Position numbers and translations under genes: made by a program. The notes under the pieces were generated by a model. The model worked only from the letters and a program-made list of their open reading frames with translations, did no database searches and had not been told where the DNA came from. Shown piece after piece: positions 15,277 to 23,360 of a DNA stretch of 29,974 bases. This stretch comes from an uncultured Bacteroides sp. (lineage in GTDB: Bacteria; Bacteroidota; Bacteroidia; Bacteroidales; Bacteroidaceae): positions 1 to 29,974 of the forward strand of contig USCT01000026.1 of the NCBI GenBank assembly GCA_900553185.1, given 5' to 3'. Each line of letters opens with the position of its first letter. Position 1 is the first letter of the stretch.

Positions 15277-16452
15277 TTATGGTAAATAAGCATAGCTTAA
15301 CATGGCTGTACGTAATTTCTTCAGGACGAAAAAAGGAAGCAGCATGAAAAGCAGCAAGGCTACTACGGCGTGCCAGGCATAAATGAGCGGATAACCATTG
15401 AGCGCCTGATTGACATACAGCAGAAAATAATGGCGTAGCGGAAACAGGTTACAGAGCGCCTGCAGGGTAGGGTGCATGGCCATTACCGGGAAAGTAAAGC
15501 CTGATATGGAGAAAGAGACGACTCCCCATAGGGAGGCTACACTCATGGAGAGGCGCATGGTCCCGATGAGTCCGAACAGGAAGACACCGAATGCTTGTGA
15601 AGCAAGCACCAGAAGGAGTCCGGCCAGCACCATCGGAAAAATTCCACTGTTGCATGGATAATGTAGAAATCCGTACAAATAAACGTTGTGGAACGTTGCA
15701 ATGATAAAGAAGACAAGTGTCTGAGGTGCCAGTTTCCCGACCAATGCGGTTACTATGGAACCGTCGGCCATAGACAGCAGCTCCTTGGCTGTGTTCTCTT
15801 TGATTTCGGTTCCGATGGAGTAACAGGTAGTCAGGAATATCAGCAGCATTAATATTCCCGGGAACAGCGTATTACACAGGTATACCGAATAATTGAGCCA
15901 CGGGTTGTTTACGGGATGTGTATCGATAACGATGGGCTGGAGAAATCCCATGGCCTGTTTTTCCGTGGCGCCACGGGCATACAGGCTGGCTCTTCCTATA
16001 GCGCCTGCCGCCAGTTCGGACATTGTCCGCTGGTCTCTATACAGGAGTGAACCGGCTATCAGGTAGGAATAATTGACATAAAATGAAACCTTCGGCTGGC
16101 GGCTGGCCAGTGCTTCCTCGGTGGTTCCTTCCGGGATATAATAGAATGAATAGATTTCTCCCCGCTGCATGGCTTCGCGTGCCTCTGTCACACTGGCGTA
16201 ATGACCCACAATCTTGGTTTGCTGGAAGGCGTCCAGGTTGCGGATAATATTCCGGGTAGTTGAAGTGTTGTCAAGGTCCACTATTCCTGCGGGAAGGTCT
16301 GTTGGAAGTCCGTTCCCCATCAGTGTGGTGAAGAACAGGTAACAAAATACCGGTGCTATCACCATACAGAACAGGTATATGGGCTTTACCGCAATGCGGA
16401 AGACTTCCCGTCTGGCTATCTGCAATAGTTTTTTAAGGACAGATAATGACAT
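15277..16452 (-). CDS. ABC-2 type permease, first of pair
   Basis: The 391-aa inner-membrane protein shares the architecture of its downstream partner: helix near 24-43, a periplasmic domain at about 46-190 beginning LPAGIVDLDNTSTTRNIIR, then helices near 192-212, 234-258, 270-295, 301-324 and 357-378. The motif ending in FPLRHYFLLYVNQALNG (336-352) is typical of the ABC-2 permease C-terminal half. It starts 12 bp after the HlyD-type adaptor gene. The periplasmic domain probably contacts the adaptor. Which substrate moves is not visible from sequence; multidrug or bile-acid-type compounds are common for the family. Confidence 0.9.
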   Translation of the reverse strand: MSLSVLKKLLQIARREVFRIAVKPIYLFCMVIAPVFCYLFFTTLMGNGLPTDLPAGIVDLDNTSTTRNIIRNLDAFQQTKIVGHYASVTEAREAMQRGEIYSFYYIPEGTTEEALASRQPKVSFYVNYSYLIAGSLLYRDQRTMSELAAGAIGRASLYARGATEKQAMGFLQPIVIDTHPVNNPWLNYSVYLCNTLFPGILMLLIFLTTCYSIGTEIKENTAKELLSMADGSIVTALVGKLAPQTLVFFIIATFHNVYLYGFLHYPCNSGIFPMVLAGLLLVLASQAFGVFLFGLIGTMRLSMSVASLWGVVSFSISGFTFPVMAMHPTLQALCNLFPLRHYFLLYVNQALNGYPLIYAWHAVVALLLFMLLPFFVLKKLRTAMLSYAYLP

Positions 16453-16464
16453 GATCCAACGAAT

Positions 16465-17451
16465 TTATTTTTCAATGATAACCGACATGCCCGGTCGCAG
16501 GTTGGCGATGGGCTGTGTGGGTTTTGCCTTTACTTCGAATGTTTTCAGGTCGAACTGACCGGTTGTTTTGGTTGCTTTCCACGCTGCGTACGTTCCCAGG
16601 TCTTTCATGTAAGTGACTTTGAAAGAACCGGCCTGGTCGAGCGCAGGAATATCGGCTTTGATTTCTCCTCCTACTGTAAAATCTTTCAGCAGGTCTTCGC
16701 GTACGTTGAAAGTAACCCACATGTCATTCAGTTGGGCTATGTTCATAATGGGAGCTCCTGTTCCTACCAGTTCTCCTACTTTTGGGAAAATTTCACTTAC
16801 CTCGCCATCGGCAGAAGCTGTAAGGTAGGTTTCATTGATGTAAGAGGATACTTCTGCCACGGCTCCTTTGGCGCGTTCTACCTGTGCGGCTGCCATTTCC
16901 TTGTCCTCTTTTTGTGCACCGTTTCTGGCCATGGTATATTGGGCATTTGCGGCACGTTCGGTCGCTTTCATGGCTTCGTATTGTGCCTTGGCTTCGTCGC
17001 GCTTTTGCGCAGACATGACACCTTCTTCATACAGCCGATTCACACGATTGTATGATTTTTCGGCTATTTCCAGTCCGGCTTTGGCTTTTTGCCACATTTC
17101 GAATGCGGCCTGGAGCTGTTCGGAACGTGTTCCACGTATTGCTTTTTCATTCATGGCCTGTGCGGCTTGTTCGGCTGCCTGTGCCTGAGTCAGCTTGGCC
17201 ATTACATCCGGTGCTTCGAGGATGGCCAGTGTGTCGCCGGCCTTGACCTGATCTCCTTCGCTGACAAAAAACTTCAGTATACGTCCGGGTACTTTACTGG
17301 AAACCCGGTATTCGGTGGCTTCTGCTTGCCCTTGGATGATTTCCGGACCTTTTCCTAAGGTAAAGAATCCGATTACACTTACGATAACGATTACAGCCAG
17401 CAAGGTAAAAAATGCCAGTAGAATGTTGTTGCGTTGAGATTTTTCAGCCAT
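16465..17451 (-). CDS. HlyD/EmrA-type membrane fusion (adaptor) protein
   Basis: The 328-aa protein is a periplasmic adaptor that joins an inner-membrane transporter to a TolC-type channel. A single N-terminal helix (about 10-31) anchors it. The first half of the biotinyl-lipoyl-like domain is around 45-80 (SSKVPGRILKFFVSEGDQVK), followed by an Ala/Glu/Lys-rich coiled-coil hairpin (about 82-210). The second lipoyl half starts at TYLTASADGEVSEIFPKVGE and a beta-barrel runs to the end, closing with LRPGMSVIIE, typical of HlyD/YbhG proteins. It lies eight bases after the outer-membrane channel gene and before two ABC-2 permeases, which matches the YbhG-type pump arrangement minus its ATPase. Confidence 0.92.
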   Translation of the reverse strand: MAEKSQRNNILLAFFTLLAVIVIVSVIGFFTLGKGPEIIQGQAEATEYRVSSKVPGRILKFFVSEGDQVKAGDTLAILEAPDVMAKLTQAQAAEQAAQAMNEKAIRGTRSEQLQAAFEMWQKAKAGLEIAEKSYNRVNRLYEEGVMSAQKRDEAKAQYEAMKATERAANAQYTMARNGAQKEDKEMAAAQVERAKGAVAEVSSYINETYLTASADGEVSEIFPKVGELVGTGAPIMNIAQLNDMWVTFNVREDLLKDFTVGGEIKADIPALDQAGSFKVTYMKDLGTYAAWKATKTTGQFDLKTFEVKAKPTQPIANLRPGMSVIIEK

Positions 17452-17459
17452 ATCTGTTG

Positions 17460-18935
17460 TTATTTTAATGTTCCCATTGATTTGTTTAAATATATTTCGC
17501 TCATCTTTAAGTCTATTTGTGCGTCAATTTTTCCGGATTGGGCCGAAAGCCATGCGGTTTGTGCTTCCAGTACGTTGCTGGTAGGAATGACTCCTTCCTT
17601 GAATCCCAGGTTGGCGTAGCGCAGGTTTTCTTCGGCTTTTTCCATGTTTTTCTGAGCCATGGTCAGCTTTTTGGCGGCTTCATTCACTTTGTAAGAACTT
17701 TGCGTAACTTGCAGTTCTACTTTTTCCTTGACATCCTCCAGCTGATAACGGGCGATGTTAGCTTCGGCCTTGGCCGCCTTTACTTTATAAATACCTTCCC
17801 CCCAGTGGAATACGGGGATCTTGACCATGACTCCGGCCGCCCACATACCTCGGAATTTGTTTTCGAATCCGTTGTAAAGAGCCGGATTGGTTACCAGGTA
17901 ATTGGCTGTAAAGGCAATGGTCGGAAGAAATTCAGAGCGTACTACGTTTACCTTTTGCTGGTATATTTTTTGTGCCAATTCCAGGCTTTTCAATTCTTCC
18001 CGGTTGCTGAGTGCCGTATTTACGTTGCTTTCTGTGTATGTAGCCGGGAGTGTCAGGTTTTCCATATTCTCGTCGGTCAGCTGAATTTCGCTTTCTAGCG
18101 GGAGTCCACACAACTGGCAGAGAAGCATCTTCGACAGGTTCAGTCCGTTGTCTACTTGAGTGAGAGTCATTTCGGCTTCGTTTACCTTTACTTTTACACT
18201 GAGTCCGTCGGCCCGGGTGGCCACTCCTTCTTCTATCATCTTTTCGAGGTCGGAATCCAGTTTTTTGACAAGCTTCAGATAACTTTCGGCCAGTTTCTTT
18301 TTATTGACCAGAGAAATGACCTGCCAATATGCCTGGTCGGTGTTGAGAATCAGATTTTCTGTTTCTGTGGCATGTTGCGACAAGGCCAGCTGTTCGGCGT
18401 ATTTCGTAATTTTGTTGTATGCGATGATTTTTCCTCCCATGTAGATAGGCTGTGTCAGCGTAGCTGCGCCAGCATACATGTTTCTCGTGTCTGTGCGGAA
18501 CGCGTCTACGATGCTTTGTCCCACACCGTTTAGTGCTCCTTCAAAGCTGGGAGCCAACTGTCCGATAATTCCTGCGATGGGTTGTAGGGATGCGGCCAGT
18601 CCAGGATTGGTGGCGGCTATTTGCTGAAATGCCTGTTGGATTTGGTTACTGGCTGTTGTTCCGAGATTCCCGATGGTCTGCTTCTGTTCGTCACTGAGTA
18701 GTGAAATCTCTTTTTGAGTGCGCATATAAGTACCCGCCACGTCTATTTTAGGCAGATAATTGGAAAATGCGGCCTTGTTTTGGTAGTGGGCAGCATTTAT
18801 TTTTTCTTTAGCGATACGTAGCTCCTTGTTGTTTTCAAGAGCCAGGGCCCGACAACTGTCCAGTGATAGAACCCGCTGGGCATGTACTCCGAGGGTCAGC
18901 CCAGTTAATAGGATGATACTTAAAAATCTTTTCAT
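17460..18935 (-). CDS. TolC-family outer membrane efflux protein
   Basis: This 491-aa protein is a trimeric outer-membrane channel subunit. A signal peptide ends near LGVHAQ (20). Two OEP repeats follow: the first begins LSLDSCRALALENNKELRIA, and the second covers the region from about 300 onward, ending VLEAQTAWLSAQ near the C-terminus. An insertion of about 75 residues, rich in Gln, Ala and Gly (about 75-150), lies in the first repeat and is longer than in E. coli TolC. The reading frame is open to an ATG at 18980, but that codon overlaps the promoter -7 box and the signal peptide starts at MKRFLS, so I place the start at 18935. It is the first gene of the export operon. Confidence 0.92.
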   Translation of the reverse strand: MKRFLSIILLTGLTLGVHAQRVLSLDSCRALALENNKELRIAKEKINAAHYQNKAAFSNYLPKIDVAGTYMRTQKEISLLSDEQKQTIGNLGTTASNQIQQAFQQIAATNPGLAASLQPIAGIIGQLAPSFEGALNGVGQSIVDAFRTDTRNMYAGAATLTQPIYMGGKIIAYNKITKYAEQLALSQHATETENLILNTDQAYWQVISLVNKKKLAESYLKLVKKLDSDLEKMIEEGVATRADGLSVKVKVNEAEMTLTQVDNGLNLSKMLLCQLCGLPLESEIQLTDENMENLTLPATYTESNVNTALSNREELKSLELAQKIYQQKVNVVRSEFLPTIAFTANYLVTNPALYNGFENKFRGMWAAGVMVKIPVFHWGEGIYKVKAAKAEANIARYQLEDVKEKVELQVTQSSYKVNEAAKKLTMAQKNMEKAEENLRYANLGFKEGVIPTSNVLEAQTAWLSAQSGKIDAQIDLKMSEIYLNKSMGTLK

Positions 18936-18977
18936 AACCAATTCAGACTTTATGGTTTGGTTGCTTATGCAACAATG

Positions 18978-19008
18978 CAAATGTATTACTTTGTAACAAA
19001 TAGACCAA
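18978..19008 (-). promoter_or_regulatory. Promoter of the export operon
   Basis: The minus strand has TACATTTG at 18978-18985 and a TTG core at 19006-19008, exactly 20 bp upstream. It fits the Bacteroidales consensus and fixes the start codon of the channel gene to 18935, because an ATG at 18980 would lie inside the -7 box. Confidence 0.72.
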
Positions 19009-19038
19009 GCAAATTGTTGAAAAGATTGTCAATGCAAC

Positions 19039-20409
19039 TTATTTTTTTGCAAAGTGGGGTTTGGCTGATATGGAATTGTAAAGAACGCGGACTGATTTTC
19101 TGGATCCGTTACGCGACAGCGTGAGTGTTTCATCTCCCGTCTGAACCGGAAAGCTTCCTGTCTGTATGTGTATAAATACGGGTTGGATCAGTGAGTCTTC
19201 TTCTGTAGCGAATTCTCCCAGTGTGCCCGACATGTCTTCCTGTTGTTCATAATTAGGAGTCAGACCGTTTTCAAAGTAATCCTTGAATCCTTCAGAATTA
19301 CTTAAGTAAATGGTACTTAACCAGAATTCCAGCTGAGGAGCCTGTTCATCGGTAAAAAGCTGCTGTCCGATGTTTTTCCCGAATGTGGCGGTTCCTACTT
19401 GCATCAGTTGTTCTTTCAAGTAGGGTTTAAGGCAATTGATAATGACTTCGGAAGCCGACGCCGTGTTCGAAGTTGTCAGGACATAGAGGTTGGTGTAGGT
19501 CAGACCTGTACCGTTGGGAACCAGTGATTTTTCTACATTCAATACTTCTTCTTTATTTAGCTTGTCGTTGTAGATCATCCGTACGAAAGGCTGTCCTTGT
19601 GCCGATTGCGGTGCAAGCATGGAGCCCAGTTGCTGAGCCGTGTTCAGGTAACCTCCCGGATTATAGCGCAGGTCAAGAATAATCGCCGACAGACTGGAAG
19701 AGGCTATTTCATTGAACCACTGGTTTAGTTCGTCGGTATCATCTTCTCCAAATTCGTTATATAGCAGATAGGCTACTTTCTTGCCTTCCAGGTCGATGAG
19801 CTTCTTGGTCAGCAAATGATGTTCTTCTACGAAACGTGGAGCCGGCATTTGAATTTTTTCGGGGATGGTATCGAATTCTTCTCCATTGAATTTTCCCAAC
19901 GTGAATGTATAGGCCTGGGTAGGACTGGAGATATAAGTAGTATAATCAGTAGATTTCATTTTTTTGTTATCGACCGAAATAATCCAGTCTCCTCTGCGTA
20001 TGCCGGCTTCTTCCGCTGGTGAGTCGGGCTGGGTATAGAGTACCCGGATGGCATACGCTCCTGAGGGGACCTGTACCATGGCGCCTTCGATACCGAAAGA
20101 AGGGGTTGTACTTAATGTGCGTGACGAAGTGAAAACAGAATCGACGTGTGAAAAGGTAATTCCGTTTTTCTGGTCTTTTGAAGATACCACCGATTTGAGA
20201 AACTCTTGTGGCTTGTTGAAAAAGTTCAGATCTTCTTCACTGGGCAGGTCTTCGTAGAAAAGGTAATATTGTTGCATGACCTCATACATCCAGGTCTTGG
20301 GTTGGATAAGCGCGTAATATTCTCCCGAGCGGTCTTGAAAGCATGAAGGAAGTAACATACTTCCTAAAATAAGCAGGCCGGCAGTCCAGCAAGAAAGTTT
20401 TTTCAGCAT
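19039..20409 (-). CDS. S41-family C-terminal-processing-like peptidase, lipoprotein
   Basis: The 456-aa protein has a lipoprotein signal peptide with lipobox LLPSC (Cys23). A PDZ-like domain spans about 105-190, including SPAEEAGIRRGDWIISVD (130-147). The S41 protease domain follows, with LDLRYNPGG (245-253) and the Ser/Lys dyad Ser320 in TASASEV and Lys345 in TFGKNIGQ; the 25-residue spacing equals that of characterised C-terminal processing proteases. An N-terminal segment rich in Tyr and acidic residues (30-60) resembles that of Bacteroidetes S41 lipoproteins. It probably trims envelope proteins or peptides. It stands upstream of the export operon on the same strand, but that operon has its own promoter. 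Confidence 0.9.
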   Translation of the reverse strand: MLKKLSCWTAGLLILGSMLLPSCFQDRSGEYYALIQPKTWMYEVMQQYYLFYEDLPSEEDLNFFNKPQEFLKSVVSSKDQKNGITFSHVDSVFTSSRTLSTTPSFGIEGAMVQVPSGAYAIRVLYTQPDSPAEEAGIRRGDWIISVDNKKMKSTDYTTYISSPTQAYTFTLGKFNGEEFDTIPEKIQMPAPRFVEEHHLLTKKLIDLEGKKVAYLLYNEFGEDDTDELNQWFNEIASSSLSAIILDLRYNPGGYLNTAQQLGSMLAPQSAQGQPFVRMIYNDKLNKEEVLNVEKSLVPNGTGLTYTNLYVLTTSNTASASEVIINCLKPYLKEQLMQVGTATFGKNIGQQLFTDEQAPQLEFWLSTIYLSNSEGFKDYFENGLTPNYEQQEDMSGTLGEFATEEDSLIQPVFIHIQTGSFPVQTGDETLTLSRNGSRKSVRVLYNSISAKPHFAKK

Positions 20410-20434
20410 AGGTTTATTGTTTGTTTTCCAGATA

Positions 20435-20442
20435 CAAAGTTA
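20435..20442 (-). promoter_or_regulatory. -7 box of the S41 protease gene
   Basis: TAACTTTG on the minus strand, 25 bp ahead of the start codon at 20409, fits TAnnTTTG. No -33 TTG was found at the right distance. Confidence 0.55.
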
Positions 20443-20477
20443 ATATAAAAAATGGAATATCTGAAAAGGGGGATACG

Positions 20478-20508
20478 TAAACAGCCCGTTGTTGAGGCGG
20501 GCTGTTTA
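20478..20508 (-). terminator. Terminator of the coiled-coil protein gene
   Basis: A perfect 11-bp stem (20478-20488 with 20498-20508, TAAACAGCCCG with its complement) and a nine-base loop lie 18 bp after the stop codon at 20527. The stem's own 3' side ends in TTTA on the minus strand, with no further U-run. Confidence 0.75.
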
Positions 20509-20526
20509 TGGGGTATGTTGTTTCTT

Positions 20527-21402
20527 TTATTGGAGTGAGAACGAGTTCTGTCCAATCATGTTTCCATCCGCAAACAGATAGACATGGTATGTTCCGGCCG
20601 GTAAGAATTCTTCTACGTCCCAGTATACGGTAACTTGTTGTTCTTCACCCGTATACTCAATGTATTTCTTGATGGAGTATCCGATATTCCGGTCTTCGTA
20701 TGCAAAGGTATTTGCGCTGCTTTTCGTCAGAATTTCATTGTCAGGCTTGGCAATGCGTACATATATTGTCTTGTTGCCTGTTGAGGCTGTGATGTTTTTG
20801 ACGATGGTAAATGTGATAGCCAATTTTTTGACATCTTTCACTTTTTTAGCCTTTTTCCCTCGTTTGTTGGTAGGGAGAACAGAAATGTTTGTCGCATCCA
20901 GCTGAGCGGCCAGTGTAACCTTTTCGTTCAAGCTTTTCTTTTCGGCAGACAGGTTGCTTATCTGTGCGGTAGCCTGGGTATATTTGTTTTTTACTTCGAC
21001 GTTTTCTTTGGTCAGTGCTTCGTTGATTTTGTTCAGTGAATCAATTTGCATGACGTAACTTCTCAATACGGCGCGTACTGTGCGTAATTCCTTCTTCAGA
21101 CGCATGATTTCGGCCGCATTGGTTGTCTTGACTTGTCTCAGCTCTTCCAGCAGTCGTTGGGTTTTCAGCTTTTCGCTTTCCAGCTTTTCCTTCAGGGAGT
21201 CATTGTTGATCTGTACTTGCAATTCATCGTATTGGGTAGCAAATGTGCTGTATTCGTTTTCCATTTCCTGTTTTTCAATGGCAAACAGTTCGCTCATTTC
21301 TTTGTTCTTACGTGATTCATTGAAGGCCAGGAACGATGATACAATTGCTATGATGGTCACTAAAATACCAATGATTACCACCAGTTTTTTGTTCTTATCC
21401 AT
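20527..21402 (-). CDS. Membrane-anchored coiled-coil protein with C-terminal beta domain, unknown function
   Basis: I do not recognise a named family. From the start chosen, the 291-aa protein has a transmembrane helix at 7-27 preceded by basic residues (MDKNKK), then a long charged coiled coil at about 40-167, a very basic linker (RGKKAKKVKD, 181-190) and a beta-rich domain at about 194-291 (AITFTIVKN, KTIYVRIAKPD, TYHVYLFADG). The topology suggests an inner-membrane anchor with the coil reaching into the periplasm. The frame is open to an ATG at 21426, but that lies inside the -7 box at 21424-21431, and MDKNKK gives a sound start. It is monocistronic with its own terminator. No catalytic motif is visible, so a structural or scaffold role is more likely. 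Confidence 0.8.
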   Translation of the reverse strand: MDKNKKLVVIIGILVTIIAIVSSFLAFNESRKNKEMSELFAIEKQEMENEYSTFATQYDELQVQINNDSLKEKLESEKLKTQRLLEELRQVKTTNAAEIMRLKKELRTVRAVLRSYVMQIDSLNKINEALTKENVEVKNKYTQATAQISNLSAEKKSLNEKVTLAAQLDATNISVLPTNKRGKKAKKVKDVKKLAITFTIVKNITASTGNKTIYVRIAKPDNEILTKSSANTFAYEDRNIGYSIKKYIEYTGEEQQVTVYWDVEEFLPAGTYHVYLFADGNMIGQNSFSLQ

Positions 21403-21423
21403 ATTTAATTTCCATTTTTGCCG

Positions 21424-21431
21424 CAAAAATA
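21424..21431 (-). promoter_or_regulatory. -7 box of the coiled-coil protein gene
   Basis: TATTTTTG on the minus strand fits TAnnTTTG. It lies 21 bp before the start codon at 21402, giving a very short leader. No -33 box is obvious. Confidence 0.55.
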
Positions 21432-21474
21432 CAATATTTTGTGGAGTATATGTCTTTCTTACAGAAAAAATCGT

Positions 21475-23199
21475 TTAATAGCCGTAAGTATTTAATGTAA
21501 CCGTTTGGTCTGTTTCTGTTTGCCATGGGATAAGTGCATATCCATTGTATGTGGTTTGCTGGTTTAAAGCAGATTCCACACTGGTACCCGACGTACATAA
21601 ATAGGTTTTTTCATCGTATGGGATGAATTGTAGCGACGGATTGTTGCTGAAATTTAATTCTACCGTAGAGGGATAGTATATATATTGTGCTTTTTTACGT
21701 GAGGTGACCGTAAATGTGGAACCTGATACCTCGGCACATAAGATATTGAAGAATATTCCTTCGTTTGCCTTGTGGCATATTATGGGTGTTTCTTTTTTGG
21801 CTGTATTCCGAAATTTTCTGATCTGGCAATTGGCAATGGTTCCGCTGTTGATATAAGTCAGCCCGGCTGCGGCTATGCCGGTATAAGAAGTGAACTTCCC
21901 ATAGGCTGTAAATGATTCAATCTTGCAGTTTATTATCAGGTTATTGTTTTCATTGCAGATACCACCCAGGGAGATTTCATCCTCCGAGCTGTTTGATTCC
22001 GCCGTAAATCCCTGGATGACACAGTTATCTACTATCCCTTTATTGAAAGAAATCAGTCCGGCTACTTTTTTTGCTTTGGAATCAGGACCTATCAGGATAG
22101 TCAGGTCTTTGATGATCAGGTTTCGGATGATACCTTCTTCTCCCAAATAGCCGAATATTCCCTGACATTCGTGATCGGAAATTGCGGTAAGGGTCAATCC
22201 GGACAGTGTATGATAGTTTCCTTCAAAGATGTGGTCGAATGATTGTTTGTCTGATACGGATTTGTAACCTATTTCCAGAACTTGCCCGGATTCTTCTTCC
22301 GTAAAAGTGAGGTCTTTCAGCAAGTAATAGGTTGTTCGTCCGTCTTGTGTCTCTCCGAATTCATCGAGTGAACGGTTTTCGTAATCGTATCCGTTGATTA
22401 AATGGGTAAAGGCGATGTAATCTTCCACACTGGATATTCCGACACCTTTCTGCCGGCTGTTGACAGACTGGATATGGTTGATTCCAGGCTTGTATGTTTG
22501 TTCTGGTAATTGGTGGATGCATTCTCCATCGGAAGTAATGATTTTTAGCGATAAGGCAAGCGGTTGGTCGGGTGGAACGATCAGCGTATAAGTCCCTTCG
22601 GGATTTTTTTCTTTTGTTACGTACAGGTTCTTATCATTGTTTTCATAGGTAATTTGTTGTGTCAGAGGATGGAATGATGATATAAGCACAGAAGGAGTGA
22701 TGATTATTTTCTGTACACGGCGGTTAAGAGATTGGGCAAGTTGAAAGGTTACCTTGGCAAACAAATGCTGAAATTCCAGAGCTATGTTACTACCTGACGG
22801 ACATGTTTCTGACGCACCCAACAGGTCGAACAATTCTCCTGAATCGTCGTAAAAATGTTGGTTCTCTGTGATTCCGGCAGGATGATAGGCCTTTATTTCT
22901 GCAACAGCTTGTTGGTGTTTCCAAGTGAGTGGCTGATTACTTTCCCATTTGTTTCCGTTCCAGGTTAATATAATTCCGGATGCTTCTAAGTCTCCTTCTC
23001 CATAAAAAGAGATGTCTGTATTTGTCGGAAATGTTTCTTTTTCAGCAACTGTAGTGCGTGTTCCATTGTTGGGAGAAAATTGGTTGATGGTGTTACCTGT
23101 GATGTAAGGTATCTTGTTTTGTTCAGGAAGAAGATTATCGGTACAGGCTGTATCAATCAATGAAAGAAGCACTATTAATAATGTGAGGTTGTATTTCAT
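21475..23199 (-). CDS. Fimbrillin-like lipoprotein with beta-helix-type repeats
   Basis: The 574-aa protein has a lipoprotein-type signal with Cys19 (LIDTAC). The region from about 45 to 250 follows the fimbrillin/Mfa-like layout of Bacteroidales: NGTRTT near 45, YGEGD and an ILTWNGNKWESNQPLTW block, AVAEIKAYHPAG, then LEFQHLFAKVTFQL (141-154). From about 345 to 465 there are four GLUG-like repeats of roughly 30 residues, each with a Gly-rich turn, a loop with Asn, and a Cys-x-Ile or Leu-Ile-Ile strand, for example GLISFNKGIVDNCVIQGF (381-398). This suggests a beta-helix. Surface-exposed adhesin or carbohydrate-binding function is plausible. It lies between the coiled-coil gene and GH30; promoter unclear. 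Confidence 0.78.
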   Translation of the reverse strand: MKYNLTLLIVLLSLIDTACTDNLLPEQNKIPYITGNTINQFSPNNGTRTTVAEKETFPTNTDISFYGEGDLEASGIILTWNGNKWESNQPLTWKHQQAVAEIKAYHPAGITENQHFYDDSGELFDLLGASETCPSGSNIALEFQHLFAKVTFQLAQSLNRRVQKIIITPSVLISSFHPLTQQITYENNDKNLYVTKEKNPEGTYTLIVPPDQPLALSLKIITSDGECIHQLPEQTYKPGINHIQSVNSRQKGVGISSVEDYIAFTHLINGYDYENRSLDEFGETQDGRTTYYLLKDLTFTEEESGQVLEIGYKSVSDKQSFDHIFEGNYHTLSGLTLTAISDHECQGIFGYLGEEGIIRNLIIKDLTILIGPDSKAKKVAGLISFNKGIVDNCVIQGFTAESNSSEDEISLGGICNENNNLIINCKIESFTAYGKFTSYTGIAAAGLTYINSGTIANCQIRKFRNTAKKETPIICHKANEGIFFNILCAEVSGSTFTVTSRKKAQYIYYPSTVELNFSNNPSLQFIPYDEKTYLCTSGTSVESALNQQTTYNGYALIPWQTETDQTVTLNTYGY

Positions 23200-23291
23200 G
23201 ATTCGTGACGTTTTCTGAATAAAAACGCCTGTTCCTCAGAAAATTTACTTGTGGTGATGAATTTTAGAGATTTAAAGTTGTGAATCTTGAT

Positions 23292-23330
23292 AAAAAACGT
23301 GATGCCGGCTCCATTATGGCTGGCATCACG
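23292..23330 (-). terminator. Intrinsic terminator of the GH30 gene
   Basis: A 9-bp stem of CGTGATGCC (23298-23306) with GGCATCACG (23322-23330) continues inward with four more pairs including G-T pairs. On the minus strand it is followed by TTTTTT (23297-23292). It lies 30 bp past the GH30 stop and separates GH30 from the fimbrillin-like gene. Confidence 0.9.
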
Positions 23331-23360
23331 CTGAAATGTGACGTAAGAAATTCTCTTACT

